From the NCBI GenBank assembly GCA_030248195.1, contig JASAND010018446.1, positions 1-64,000 of the forward strand: a DNA stretch of 64,000 nt, given 5' to 3'. Origin of the DNA: Trissonchulus latispiculum. Taxonomy: Eukaryota > Nematoda > Enoplea > Enoplida > Ironidae. Below the pieces are notes generated by a model that was not told where the DNA came from, did no database searches, and worked only from the letters and a program-made list of their open reading frames with translations. A program made the translations under genes and the position numbers. Positions 21,654 through 33,345 of this stretch are shown here, one piece after another. Each line of letters opens with the position of its first letter. Within the stretch, counting starts at the first letter, position 1.

Positions 21654-22400
21654 TGCTAAATTTTGATCCATAATGCTTTCAAAATTAAAATTCTGAAAGC
21701 AGATGAAGATGATAACATTTCTGAAGTTTGTTAAAATTTTACACTCTTTAAGTCTCGTTACCTCTCCGTTACCTGCCTACCTGTCGGTTGCTGATCTGAA
21801 ATAAAACAGGAAGAAAGTGCTTAGAAAGAATTTGCTTTCATGTCTGAAATATCAAAAATTCAAAAATTGCATTAAATTTTCGAATGTTTCAAAATTTGCA
21901 GCAAAACCTTCAATTTTCAGGAAAAATGTCAAGATTTGGGCCAATTATCACGAAAACTTAAAAATTTTAACTAAAACATTCCGGCGAGGCCTTTCTCGTA
22001 GCAAGTTGATAGTGGCCAACGGGTAACTATTTCTAAAGTTCTGCTCTGCGGCATTATGTTCAAAGTTGGATAGATTTAGCACAAAACTATTGCCTGTGTC
22101 ATATTAGGAGATAATTTTATACTGGCACACCCTTGCGCTGCATATATTGCTTTTGAACTGTGCAGGTGTTTCTAATCAATTAGTTATTTATTAACGTTCG
22201 TTTACTCTTCAAAGCAGGATTTCCTAAAAATTGATTAGTGTTTCATAAGACAAGAAATATAGTATCTTCTAGAAAATTAGCAGAGTGCTTTCCAAAATAT
22301 TTGCTTGGTAGTGTATTGTGCCATGTTTCGATTCCTTCTAATAGAATTGATTTCACCTGCTTAATAAATTTAGTATGATTTCATATTCGTGCTACTTCTG
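21654..22400. other. Spacer without recognised features
   Basis: AT-rich sequence with one open frame (21817-22026) that has no recognisable domain and may be noise. Confidence 0.4.
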
Positions 22401-22528
22401 GGGCCGAAGTTATCAACGTCTAAACCCGGGTTAAGTCGATAACCCGGGTTAACTTTACGTGTTAATGATAGAAGAGTAAACCCAACTTTGCCACTTTATC
22501 CGGGTTTAAAAGTTGATAACATCGGCCT
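22401..22528. mobile_element. Small palindromic MITE
   Basis: Inverted ends GGGCCGAAGTTATCAAC (22401) and GTTGATAACATCGGCCTC (ending 22528) enclose two nested 'acccgggtt' palindromes. The element is about 128 bp with no coding sequence. Target duplication unclear. Confidence 0.6.
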
Positions 22529-22611
22529 CTGTTGGAAACTAGGTCTGTCTGGTAAAGATCAATTAATGTATTGTATTCCTAACTAAAATGAAGGAGTAGA
22601 TATAAAATGCA

Positions 22612-22755
22612 GGCACAAAATATGATCCATTTCTAGTTCAAAACTCGGTGGATCCTACTTGTTCCTAGTTCAAAAGTGGATTCTAGAAAATAGGATCTCC
22701 TGATGTATCCTTTAGCAAAATATGGTTAGTTCAGTGAAGCCTTAACGACAGCACC
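22612..22755 (+). repeat. Left terminal inverted repeat of the Polinton-type element
   Basis: The segment pairs with 26049-26192 in inverted orientation, with roughly 10% mismatches judged by eye. Confidence 0.9.
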
Positions 22756-22919
22756 TCGCAAAGGCGTGGTAAGCCACCAGTTGGAAGAACTTTAAGCAAG
22801 TTTGGTGAAGAACTGCAACAGGAAAGAGAAGGTGTCGGACAAAGACCAGCAAGAAAAGACATAAGAAGGTTAAGAAAACGACAAAAGATTACTAATTCCG
22901 ACGTGTTTAACCACGGCTA

Positions 22920-24287
22920 AGCAAGTTGATGCTAACTCTTTTCCTGGTTTTAAGAGCGAGCTGGATATATTTTCCCTTTCACCGACACAAGTTGCTGTGG
23001 AAAAGGGCTATTGGGCTGAATACTATCCGCAAAATCCTGTCACAGATAGTGGACCTTATCGAATCCATGTTCCCAAAGATTCCTTCATGCTGGATCTAAA
23101 CAAAGATTACTTATATGTAAAGATTAGGATTGTTGACGAAGACGGAAGCAAGCTATCACAGCCTAAGAAAACCGACGGAACTGTAGAAGATGACAAAGTT
23201 GAAGTAGCCCCTATCAATGTTATTGGTTCTACGTTTTTTGAAAGAGTGATTGTTAAGCTAAGTGATAAAGATATGGAAAATAGCAGGCCGTTGTATGCTT
23301 ATAAGTCATATCTGGAAGCACTACTAAACTATGGTTGGGATGCAAAAGCTACTCATCAACAAATGGTAATGTTTTATCAAGATGTAGCGGGTTCCTTTGA
23401 TAAGTTGGCAAGTAAATCAATGCTATGCAGAGGAAAACCTTTTCTTAAAAATAAAGATGTTGAACTACTGTCTCTTCTTCACTGTGACTTATTTAAACAA
23501 GATCGGTACATGTTGAGTGATACTGAAATGGCGACTGAATTGCATCGAAATGCTGACAAATTTGCACTAATGAGCAACGGCACCAAATACAAAGTGAAAG
23601 TGAAAGATTTAAAGTGGTACGTCTGGAAGGTGAAGCCACAGGAATCTCTGAGCTTAGCAATTGAAAATATTCTCCACAGCAATGTAGCTGCGAAATATCC
23701 AGTCAGACGAATTAAAATGGTTACTCAACACCTTGCACCTCAATCTCAAACTGTGGTTGAAAATTCCATCCTTTCCGGACAACTCCCAAGACGTGTTGTG
23801 ATGGTGATGCTGGATTCAGAAGCATTTAAGGGTGCATACAAAAAGAATCCATTCAAGTTGAATCATGTAAAATAACGGAATTATCATTGAAATGTGGTGA
23901 TGACTACATACGAAGGCATCCAGTGAAGATGTCATGGAATGATTTTAATTACTCCATTCCATACAGGTATTTGTATGAAGGGTGTAACATGGCTAATAGT
24001 GACAAAGGACTAGATATTTCTTACGAAGAGTACGGTAATGGATTCACGGTGTTCATTTAACCGTTGACAATGTAGATGGAAGTGCTATGGAATTGATTAG
24101 AGAAGGAGATTTATTTCTGTATATGCAATTAAAGGAACCACTTAGTCGCCGTTCTCAAGGTGTGGATGTTATAATTTATGGTGAATTTGATAACCTGATC
24201 ACAATCAATCACATCCGAACACCGTTTCTGATTATGCTGAGTGACTATTCATATGAACAATCAATAATGACTCATTTAATAAAATAA
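22920..24287 (+). pseudogene. Capsid-family protein of Polinton-type elements (F54H12.2-like), frameshifted
   Basis: The main open part (to the TAA at 23873-23875) begins without an ATG; coding-like sequence in the same frame extends upstream to about 22900. It includes 'KGYWAEYYPQNP', 'RPLYAYKSYLEALLNYG' and 'GQLPRRVVMVMLD' stretches that I associate with the protein annotated 'F54H12.2-like' in many animal genomes and carried by Polintons. After 23875 the match continues in other frames, ending with an open segment 24087-24287 that contains 'GVDVIIYGEFDNLI', the usual C-terminal part of this family. At least two frame changes and the missing start make it non-functional. Role in intact relatives: virion structural protein, inferred. 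Confidence 0.7.
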
Positions 24288-24289
24288 TG

Positions 24290-24830
24290 AATACGATTTT
24301 CTTGCTTGGATTAATATACCTTTGCCCTGGCTGCAAATGACATAACTTACGTTGCCGATGAATTTAACCTTGTTGTGGAGGTGGAGGCACTTTCACAGGC
24401 ATGAATTTGGAGCTTGGAAATAGAAGCATTGTCATAGAGGATGGTGATCGCTTGCAGGCAGACGCAGCACTGGGATGTTAAAACCGCCCGTGTCATAGAT
24501 TCTTTCGAATGATTTCTTTATCAACGGAGGTGATCGCTTTCGTTAATTAGCCAAATTAATCAATTAGTCTTTATGTATTGTTCTTACTACTTGAGTGGTC
24601 GACTGAGGGATTAGTCTTTGTATTACCATATAGTATTTGCTGTGTATTATTGGTACTTCCTTATCATCATAATAATAGTATGTCTTTATCAGTAACACAA
24701 TTACGCTTTTCCAGTTTTTTAGGGGGGGGTTTAGTTTTTTGGGTGGGGTTTTTTTTTCGGTGAGGTTGCCCGTTTGCAGTCGTTTAGCCATTTAATTACC
24801 GGTAGATACCGGACAGTTTGCCGGTAGTTA
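24290..24830. other. Intergenic part of the Polinton-type element
   Basis: No reading frame with a recognisable domain. A G/T-rich low-complexity stretch is at 24716-24764. A 'taccggtagataccgg' palindrome-like motif is at about 24798. Confidence 0.4.
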
Positions 24831-24833
24831 ATA

Positions 24834-25440
24834 GTGAGATTACCAATCATACTATGGAGAAGCCTTGGGTGTGCATACTTGGAATGGTATCAGTGCTGGG
24901 AATACTGCTACGATAAAAATAGAAAGATGATGTATTTGCATGATAAAATGAATGACCTTAAGATTATCAAGAATATTCATATGAATCTATTACGAGGAGC
25001 ACTAGAAGGATATTATGAATAGCTTGGAGATAGAGGAAACTGTCACCAAAAATTCCTGTGTAAGTAAAACTTGGTGTTTTCAAGTGCTACACTACGAGAT
25101 GTTAGAACACGAACTGCTTGCTTTGTTCTAAACACGGACCCTTCTGATGAGCCAGGACAGCATTGGATTGCGATGTATTTTGATAAGTATGCGGAATATT
25201 TTGACAGCTATGGACTGGATCCAATTGAACAATGTCTCCCATATAAACCTGTCATAAATTATTTTTGCCAACAAGACTTCGAGCAAATGTGTGTAGTGAA
25301 TATTGTATTTTCTTTTTAATTAAAAGGTATTGTGGTTGGAGTTGTGAAGAAATCATAAACTATTTAGAAAAAGACCGGACAATAACGATTCCATTGTTCG
25401 TCATTTTGTTGATGAGCTACGTGTGTTTAAACAATCATCT
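24834..25440 (+). pseudogene. Adenovirus-type (Ulp1-fold) cysteine protease of Polintons, broken
   Basis: The best part is 25071-25319. It contains FVLNTDPSDEPGQHWIAMYF-type sequence (the catalytic His lies in 'QHW') and 'EYFDSYG' (the acidic partner). A TYR-CYS-GLY triplet that would carry the nucleophile lies beyond the stop in another frame at 25328-25336. The N-terminal part from 24834 is in a different state, with stops at 25019-25021 and near 25063. In intact Polintons this enzyme matures capsid proteins. The order His, Asp, Cys and the 'NTD....HW' context are the evidence. It cannot make a complete enzyme as it stands. Confidence 0.65.
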
Positions 25441-25463
25441 GTAGCGCAATGTTGTAGATCACG

Positions 25464-25962
25464 ATGCAGATAGTTAACGTTGTGCTTCACGAAAGGTTTG
25501 GCTCCCAAATTAATCTGAATATAGTACCAAACGCCATTTATGAACCTCGCCGATTCAGCGGTACTGTTATTGCTCATCCACCATGCACATTTCTGGTGTT
25601 CTCGTCAGGAAGTTTTGTTTGTCTTGGAGCTAAAAGTATAGATGAAGGTACTAACTAACTGTGCGCGATAGATGGCTTTACGGTTACATTTGGAGATACA
25701 AAACATTTCAACAAAACATATAGTACTGTTTTATAATATGTGTGGTAAGGTCGACTTGTACTCACTCTACGAATACCTGAGAAAGAATCACACTACCGTC
25801 AGCTTGGAACCAGAACTTTTTAACGGAATGACATGGAAGCAACGGGGTGGAACTGTCAGTGTTTTCTATACAGAAAAATTTTTCGTCACAGAAGTCTCAG
25901 AAGAACACAAACTGTTTGATATTGCTGAAGACGTAATAAATGTTTGTAGTATGTTTATGTAA
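25464..25962 (+). pseudogene. TATA-binding-protein-like gene inside the Polinton-type element (one frameshift)
   Basis: Two open parts, 25464-25658 and 25672-25962, match the two pseudo-symmetric repeats of TBP. Repeat 1 has 'NAIYEPRRFSGTVI' and 'FLVFSSGSFVCLGAKS'. Repeat 2 has 'LEIQNIS', 'SLEPELFNGM' and 'VSVFYTEKFFVTE'. All four phenylalanines that kink TATA DNA in TBP have a counterpart: RRF and VFSSG in repeat 1, ELF and VFY in repeat 2. The linker between repeats is short and contains a frame change between 25655 and 25672. An AATAAATAAA polyadenylation signal follows at 25964-25973. It is clearly divergent from cellular TBP, so it is not a recent host copy. A transcription-initiation role for the element's own genes is an inference. 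Confidence 0.8.
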
Positions 25963-26048
25963 CAATAAATAAACAAGAAGTTTTTCTTATATTCGTTTAT
26001 TAAGTAGCATAGGTTGGGTATGAGAGCGGTAGCAGAGGACCTTCCTTC

Positions 26049-26192
26049 GGTGCTGTCGTTAAGGCTTGACCGAACTAACCATATTCTGCTATAGGATACA
26101 TCAGAAGCTCCAATTTTCTAGGATCTACTTTTGAACCAGGAGCAAGTAGTATCCACCGAGTTTTGAACTAGAATTGGATCCTATTTTGTGCC
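26049..26192 (-). repeat. Right terminal inverted repeat of the Polinton-type element
   Basis: Inverted partner of 22612-22755; it begins just downstream of the TBP-like gene. Confidence 0.9.
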
Positions 26193-26218
26193 AGAATCGC
26201 CATTTTATTTCTACTTGA

Positions 26219-26550
26219 AGGTGGTGATTCCTTTTAGGGTACTATTGTTGTTGTTAGTCCAAATCAAGTGCAAATTTGATGAATGTTTCAAAATTACTTC
26301 TTTTAGCGTTCTAGGATCTTGGAGCAATCCATCCCGCTTCGAAAGTCGGCAATTCCATTCGGGGTTAATTTAGCCTTTTTCTAACAGTTGGCTAGCTGCT
26401 ACATAGCTATAGCCAGCCATACTCATTCGAAAGATCTCGTTACGCTCTACATTTTGTAATGAATGAGTAACTCTCGTAATGAATGAGTAACTCTCATAAT
26501 GAATGAGTAATAACGGTTCAAATTTGATGATTCTAAGAGGAATCACCACC
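26219..26550 (+). mobile_element. MITE family 1, shortened copy
   Basis: The left end 'aaggtggtgattcctttt' and the right end 'aggaatcaccacc' followed by TTAA match the family. The body is internally deleted relative to 18.2 kb. A 21-bp unit 'gtaatgaatgagtaactctc' is repeated in tandem at about 26456-26508. It lies 27 bp from the Polinton-type element. Confidence 0.8.
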
Positions 26551-27015
26551 TTAAAGTGAAATTTCAGCAAAATTTTTGTGCTTGCTTAAAGCTTTGGAAG
26601 GAAACCTTTCATATTGAAGTATATATGAAGTTCAATTATGTTGCAAGATAGGAGCGTTAACCCAAACAGGGGAATTCCCCGAAACGCGTTCCTTAGCACC
26701 CGCCAAAAGCGGACATTTCAGCCAAAATGGAAAACGATGCTCTACCCCGTTTCTGCTTTCTCAATTGTTTAGATATTCTGCTGAAACAGTAGGGTAGTCT
26801 AAATTTGAGGAATACAGGCTAAGCAAAAACTTGCATAGCTGTCTGCGGATGGAATCAAGGCCAGCTAGGTTATTAGTGTTGTATCACTATTATGACATTG
26901 ACAATACAGAAACGAGTCGAGTTAAAGCAAGTCGTTTGTTCTTCTCGACATTTCCCGCAAGGTTTTTAATGGGACCCCAGGTTTTTTAGCAGCAAACCTG
27001 TACTGTCAATTTACA

Positions 27016-28351
27016 GTAGGTCCACCATGAAAAACTGTATGGTCATGTTTACCCAAAATTATGTCACGTTTGTACATATGTCCTGCACATGAAGCTTAAA
27101 TTTTCAGTAGTTTCGGCAGTACCTAACGATTAGCCAGCTACATTATTAGTATGCAATTAATACTATGGAGCTTCATTCGGTTGTACGTTTGATAACTGAT
27201 GTAAACAAAAAATTCCGAATTGTTACTAATCGGTAGGTTTACTTGAGCGATTTTTTCAATAATTTTTCAACACCGTTGCTGGGAAGAATTAACAACAGCA
27301 AACATTGAAGCTGACAACAACTTGAATTTAACGCATTAGTGAATGCAGTGACCCACTGGAAGTACTTCGCTGCAACAGTTGTACACATACATGGGGTCCA
27401 TGTCTGCAGGCCTACGCTGAACCTGGCTGAAGGTTTACCCCTGAAGAATTCCAAAAATTTAAAAGGGGCTCCATGAAAATTTGCAAAAATAGCGACGTTT
27501 AGAAGTTTTCGTCAAAAATGAGTAGAAAATGAAGGTTTTACCAAATTTTCGGAAATCACCTCCATTCATCCCACTTGTCCTATGGTTGTACCCAAAATTG
27601 ACCTCAACGTCATCAATAATAGTACGCAAATAGACATTTGAATTTTGTGTTCCTTGCCGCCACAGTTCAACATCGTTTGCATAAAAACACGAATTTACCA
27701 AATTTAGCAAAAATTCTAATTTCTGTGCCTTCTCGAAATTAGGTTGGCTGGATGACCATATCTGTGGCCCCCAGATTAAATCTATGTCAAAATGACTTTA
27801 TTCTGCACCTTGCTGTGTATGTTGTTTTTAATTTTGGTCACATATCGATTGGTATCGTCACCGTCATTAATTGATGTCGTTCGAAAGCACTTACCAATAA
27901 TGTTCTGTAAGAATTCGTATTTTCAATTAGGTTTTCCAGGTTTAAAACATTTCATAATAGTTGCTGAGCCCAGTTCCAGCGTTGCATTGCAAAACACTCA
28001 AATGTGTTTTGAACCTTCAACAATTATTTAAGAGACCTTTGAAGACCCAAATTAAAATTCCACTTCCTACAGATCAATTTTCGGTGTCCTCTTTAAATTA
28101 TAGAATGGACATTGAAGTGCTCCGTTTTGTCCTTGAAGAGATTTCTTTGGATCACGAATAAATCACCACTTCATCCGTTTCCTATGTTTAACACATGAAG
28201 ACCTCTATTGTTAGCTGAAATTACTCTAAAACCATAAGACATCCGACTAAAACTTTATAAACCCCTTGCTTAAAGTGTACCATTTAGACTACAAAATAAG
28301 TAAAATGAACGAAATCGGAGACGTCGAAAAATCGACAAGAATGGATCCCCC
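27016..28351. mobile_element. MITE family 5, diverged copy
   Basis: The left end 'taggtccaccatgaaaaactg' and the right end 'aatcgacaagaatggatccccc' followed by TTAA match the ends of the element at 30.08-31.32 kb, including 'cctatgtttaacacatg.a.acctct' near 28181. The middle differs, with several open frames that have no domain. Confidence 0.55.
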
Positions 28352-28499
28352 TTAAGTTTTCTTCTGCTATTATTTGGTATATATAGGTTAACACTACATA
28401 TCAGTTTGCTTTTATGGTTTATCTTTAAACAAAAACAGCCTTAGCCATAGGCAAGTGTACTAGGGTCAGGGTGAAAGGCTAGAATTTTTTGAGTCTTAA

Positions 28500-28775
28500 G
28501 GCCAGTTCACACTACGCAACTTTGGGGCAACTCAGATGAAGCAACTTGGTTGCTCCAACCAAGTTGTTGAAAGGTTGCCCAATGTGAATGTAGTGGCAAC
28601 TGAGAAAAGCTGCCGCAGCTACTGCGATTTCAGCGGTCGATTCAAATTATGAAAATATGCGCGCTAAAATTCCTGCATATGATAGGTTGTTGCTTCAGCC
28701 TGTTGAATCAACTGTTTGTGCAAGTTGCTGCAACTTTTTCGTGTGGCAACTGAAGTTTCCTAGTGTGAACTGGCC
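28500..28775. mobile_element. MITE with GGCCAGTTCACACTA ends
   Basis: Inverted ends GGCCAGTTCACACTA (28500) and TAGTGTGAACTGGCC (ending 28775) are preceded by TTAA and followed by TTAC. The interior is made of 'gcaact' / 'agttgc' palindromes. The same end type flanks the DIRS-like element at 51.9-56.8 kb. Confidence 0.8.
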
Positions 28776-28779
28776 TTAC

Positions 28780-30070
28780 GTCTGCATTGGAGTCTGGTAT
28801 TGGACATGCATAACATTCATCATCATCAAAGCATTGCTGCTGCATTTTGAATTTTGTGGCATTTATTTCTTACACTTTACGTGACTATTGACTTTGGTCC
28901 TTTAAGGGGGTCGACTTGACTGTTAGTGCGCTGTTATCGAAAGAACTCGAAATTGCAAAAATTGTGTTTTTGAGCAAACATTGCAGTTAATTAACCCAAC
29001 TGTTTTGACTTTATTATGGGGAGTTTAGAGACGAGAGTGGTACCAAAAGAATGCGTAAGATATGCAGGATACAGTCGTCTATTCGCCATTTCTTTTCGCA
29101 ATCGTTTAGAATCAGAGAAAGAGTACTCCTGGTCCTGCTTTCATGGTCCAAATTTCTGAGTTTGAAAATTCACCAAAAATACCGCGCTCAGTGGAGTTAT
29201 ACGAAAGTAATTGGCTACCACTCTACAATATGTCTCTAACATGTGTGTCAAGTTGTTGCGCTGTGCCTTTCCTACAGCGAAAAATATTTCTTTCACAATC
29301 CTTTTAACCTAGCTTGTCATTTCCCATGTTTTTATATCTGTAGAAGTAATATCAAAGCATCGATGCAAGCTTAAGGCAAACTTAACCTCGCTAGTAGGCA
29401 CGGAAGTAGATAATGTTGTCAAGCGACTCAAAAATTAGGTATGCTAAAACATAACAAGACGTGCTGAAAATCGGCAACTGAAGCAGAAACTGCACTCGTG
29501 ACTCATTTTTCTTTTATGTTCGGGCTTTCGTAAGACGCGTAACACACATGATGCGACAATTCAAATGATGTTAATTTAGTCATGCATAACTTAGTTTCCG
29601 TACCCAAATTATCCGTGCCTTAACTTTGCTACAATAATTCCTATGCTATTCCAGAAAAAATTCTAATACTAAGCCTCGCCCTGCAACCTTTTTCAAATAT
29701 CAACTGCGACTTTGTTATGTACAGTTTATAATTTTCTAATTTCTAGTTTCTAAGTTTCTAATTTTAATTCCAAGAAACATGTGAAAGTTAGAGCGAGTTA
29801 AAGTCCCGCTGCTTGGCATGACATTGTAATTCAATGCAGTGCTAAATACCTACAGGTAAAGTAATAAATTGATGTAAAGTAAAGTAATAAATTGATGTAT
29901 TTGGCATGCCGTAGTCTTTTATCATCCTATGTGTACGAGACGTCGTAGCCGTAGTTGTAGGTATTAAATTGTAAGGATTTGAACTGCAACATCTCTTAAC
30001 GTCTCTTGACTATACTTGAAAATGAACGATAATGGTGGCTATAAAACTTGGTACCTTTGCCTCCCCCCCT
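28780..30070. other. Spacer with a small tandem repeat
   Basis: A 'gtaaagtaataaattgatg' unit occurs twice in tandem at about 29856-29900. The dispersed 'ggcaactgaagcagaaactgcac' motif seen near 9827 recurs at about 29471. No gene recognised. Confidence 0.4.
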
Positions 30071-30075
30071 CTTAA

Positions 30076-31324
30076 GGGTGGGGTCCATCGTGAAAAATTT
30101 TTAGACCACGGATTTCGCTCATTTTCTCACATAATCTAGCCAGATATGTCGTACATTTAAAGTTTAAATTTTGAGTTGTTTCGTTCAGTTCTCCGTAAGT
30201 TATGAGCCATTCATTGAGTACAATTTGAATGTCAGCGAAAATTGGGGTGTTGCAGCCAACTGAAGCAAGTTTGCGCAAATCAACTTCGTATATTTAGCTT
30301 ATTTTGCTATGCACATTTAAAAACAATTAATAAAAACATTTTCGAACAGATTCAAGCCGGATACGCTTGACCCGAAGCTTCCTTAAAGGATTTTCCGAAG
30401 AAACAAGGCCCCTTTTCTCCCCGATGAATGAAATATTTAAGAGCGCTTAACTTAAAATACAAGCATTTCCGAGCCATAGTTCTATGAGAAGAATTCATCC
30501 CTGTACTGAGAGCTTTCGATTGATATATAATATGCCATATTTTGAAAATTTTGAAAAATCGCTGTTTTGTGAATTTCGGGGTCTGAGGTTCCCCATTGGC
30601 GCACTGAGAAATACTGGACACAGCTGTCGGCATAATTCATGCAACAAATTGATTCTAAGGCATGAATAAATATGTTGAAATGCAAAAAATGCAATTTCGC
30701 AATACAGCTTGGTCGTAAAATGCCTATCTTTCGGAAAAACAGCAATTTTCGCAATTTTGCAGAAAAAACTGATTTCTGCGCCAAAAAAATCTCGACACTG
30801 ACAAAAGATTCGAAGTAACATTGGGTATCGTTCGAAAGCTTTATACATATACTGTGTCACTGTGGAATTAGAATTTTTAGTTATGACTTCTATTTTTTAT
30901 AATATGCAGTCAAACTTAGTGACCCCCATTTTTGTTAACCAAAAACGACAGATTTTAGCGATTTTCGGAAGTTCGCTAATTTCAAAAATTCATTAAAATT
31001 TTTTGAAGGCCTAATTCAAAATTCTAATTCCACAGTGACACAGTATCTGTTTAGAGGTTTAAATCGATACCAAATGTTACCCGGTATCTTACGCCGGTTT
31101 TGAGATTTTTTTGGCGCAGAATTATAATCGACAATTTTTCGATTTCCTATGTTTAACACATGCATACCTCTACTTTGAGGTGAATTTTCTCAACAACCGT
31201 AGGAGATCCTACTTAAATTTTATAAACTCGTTAAAATATCCCACTTGGACAATAAAACATGTGAAAATGAGAAAAATCGGAGATGGTCGAAAAAATGACC
31301 CAAAAGTGGACTCCCCCCCCCCCC
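30076..31324. mobile_element. MITE family 5, TTAA-bounded
   Basis: TTAA at 30072-30075 and 31325-31328 bound the unit. The ends are inverted: 'gggtggggtccatcgtgaaaaa' on the left, and on the right the complement of a 'ggagtccacttttgggtca' type end. Inner inverted arms at 30780-30880 and 31005-31125 share 'actgtgtcactgtggaattagaattt' in opposite orientation. Overlapping open frames on both strands at 30.35-30.86 kb are by-products. Confidence 0.65.
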
Positions 31325-31328
31325 TTAA

Positions 31329-32332
31329 GGTGCTGGTATCGTTTTGTGCAGTGCTTTTGTGGGTATGTTTTGAAACGCCATAACTTTCGCACTTTTGTGA
31401 GTTGGAAAGAGCTTTATACATCATTTTAAAGCTTATAATCTGTAGATTCTCATGAGAATACGAACTAGTAAAAATCCGCTAAAATAGCGAAAATTTTCTG
31501 ACATACTGACATGTGACAGGCTGAATATAGACTAAAAATTTTTGAACATCGATTTCTCAAAACTTTGGAATCGGCCAAAAGTTTTTCTTGTGCTGTCCTA
31601 TAAAGAACATGTGGGCCGAGGGACATTTTTTTGGATTTGGCTCAGCAGGTCTTAACGGTCAAGAAAATCCATTGAATGTGCGGTGACACGAAATTTCGCA
31701 ACTTTGTATTCAGTTTTTTCGCAACTGCAGATGTTTTAGCTCAAACCAAGAAAAATGTCCCTCCGCAATAGTGCGAATTCTCATCCTGCCAAAAATCACG
31801 CGAATCCATTGGGTAGTTTTTGAGAAATCGATGTTCAAAACAAAATAATCGCAGTTTTGCCAAAATGGTTTTTCGGCCAAATTTAGCTTAGAGCAACAAA
31901 CTCCGGCTAATAGGCATTGATAAAATGTGCAATGAGACTATGTATCGATCGAGTATAAATAAACCAAAATTGTCCGCACGATTTGGTAGTAATTTTGAAA
32001 ACACTGATTTTCTCGAAAACGGCCATTTTTGGACCCTAAAAATAGTTTTTTGCTTATACTGACTTAACCACAAGAGATACCTCAAAAGTTGTAAAAGCAA
32101 AAATGTTCATTTTTGTGCCCTCTTTCCAGTCATACCAACCAATCTGGTGTCTCGACTATGTGCTGAGAGAATAATGGCAAAAACCAAAAATTTCTTATCT
32201 TTGCACCTAAAAATGCGGGACTGGTCCCAGAATGTTAAAGAGCACCGAAATAGTATATTTGGAAAGTTTCATCCACTTTCATAAAGAATTAAAGCCTTTT
32301 GGGTCAAATTTACACAAAACGATACCAGCACC
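31329..32332 (+). mobile_element. MITE family 2, copy A
   Basis: Inverted ends GGTGCTGGTATCGTTTTGTG and CACAAAACGATACCAGCACC are perfect 20-bp matches. TTAA lies at both borders (31325-31328 and 32333-32336). The length is about 1 kb, non-coding. Confidence 0.85.
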
Positions 32333-32336
32333 TTAA

Positions 32337-33345
32337 GGTGGTGGTATCCGTTTGTGCAGTGCTTTTGTGGTGATTTTTTTGAAACGCTATAACTTTCGCA
32401 ATTTTGGGAGTTGCGAAGTGCTGTATACATGGTTTTAAATCTTATTATCTGTACATTCATATGAGCTTACAGAACTGGCAAAGTTAGCAAAAAATAGCAG
32501 AAATTTTCTGACAAGCTGACATCTAACAGGATGAAGATAGACCAAAAGTTTTTGAACATCGATTTCTCAAAACTGAAGAATCGGCCAAAAGTTCTTTTTG
32601 TACCACGATATGAAGGACATATGGGCCGAGGGACGTTTTTTTGGATTTGGCTCAGCAGGTCTTAACGGTCGAGAAAATCGGCCAAATGCACAGTAACACG
32701 AAATTTTGTAACTTCGCATTGAGTTTTCTTACTACTCGATACGTTTTAGCCCAAACCAAGAAAAACGTCCCTCCGCAGAAATGCGAATTTTGATTCTGCC
32801 GAAAATCTCCGGAATCCGTCGAGTATGTTTTGAGGAATCGATGTTCGAAACAAAATAATCGCAGTTTTGCCGAAAATGGTTTTTCGGCCAAATCTCTAGC
32901 TGAAAGCAATAAAGTCCGGCTAATAGGCATTCATAAAATGCGCATTTGGACGATGTATCGATTGAGTATAACTAAGCCAATTTTGACCTTAACATGTGGC
33001 AGTAATTTTGAAAAAACTGATTTCCTCAAAAATGGCCATTTTTTGACCCTAAAAACAGTTTTTTGCTTATACTGACTTAACCACTGGAGATAGCTCAAAG
33101 GTTGTAAGAGCAAAAATGTTCATTTTCGAGTCCTCTTTCCAGCCATACCAACCAATCCCGTGTTTTGTCTACCTACTGGGAGCTTAAGGCCAAAAACCAA
33201 CACTTTCTTATCTTTTGGCCTAAGAATACGGGACTGGTCCTAAAATGTTAAAGAGCACGAAAATAGGTTATTTCGTAAGTTTTAGCCCTTTGCGTAAAGG
33301 ATTAAAGCCGTAGGAGTCAAAAATACCCGAAAGGAAACCAGCACC
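32337..33345 (+). mobile_element. MITE family 2, copy B
   Basis: It follows copy A directly, sharing its TTAA, in the same orientation, and aligns with it along its whole length. The right end 'ggaaaccagcacc' is followed by TTAA at 33346-33349. The ends match each other less well than in copy A. Confidence 0.85.

Larger units (their letters stand above)
22612..26192 (+). mobile_element. Polinton/Maverick-type element, internally deleted
   Basis: Terminal inverted repeats of 144 bp (22612-22755 and 26049-26192) match at nearly every position. They begin GGCACAAAATA..GATCC and end near 'cgacagcacc'. Between them lie broken genes for a capsid-family protein and an adenovirus-type cysteine protease, plus a TBP-like gene, all on the plus strand. 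Full Polintons are about 15-20 kb and also carry protein-primed DNA polymerase, integrase and packaging ATPase; none of these is seen, so this 3.6-kb unit is a deletion derivative. No clear target duplication was found. All coding parts have frameshifts or lack starts. Confidence 0.7.

Noticed and set aside
25143..25149. A third hammerhead core at CTGATGA in the protease remnant
   Set aside because: It is in coding sequence, with no stem I partner before it and no GAAA at the right distance.
25655..25680. A 24-nt mini-intron (GT..AG with 'ctaac') joining the two TBP-like halves
   Set aside because: It is too short for spliceosomal splicing and, being a multiple of three, would not correct the frame. 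A frameshift is the better reading.
26456..26508. CRISPR-like array at the short tandem 'gtaatgaatgagtaactctc' units
   Set aside because: There are only two to three directly adjacent units without spacers, inside a MITE of a eukaryotic genome.
30352..30860. Overlapping open frames on both strands as a gene cluster
   Set aside because: They lie within a MITE with inverted arms, in three overlapping frames and without domain signatures.
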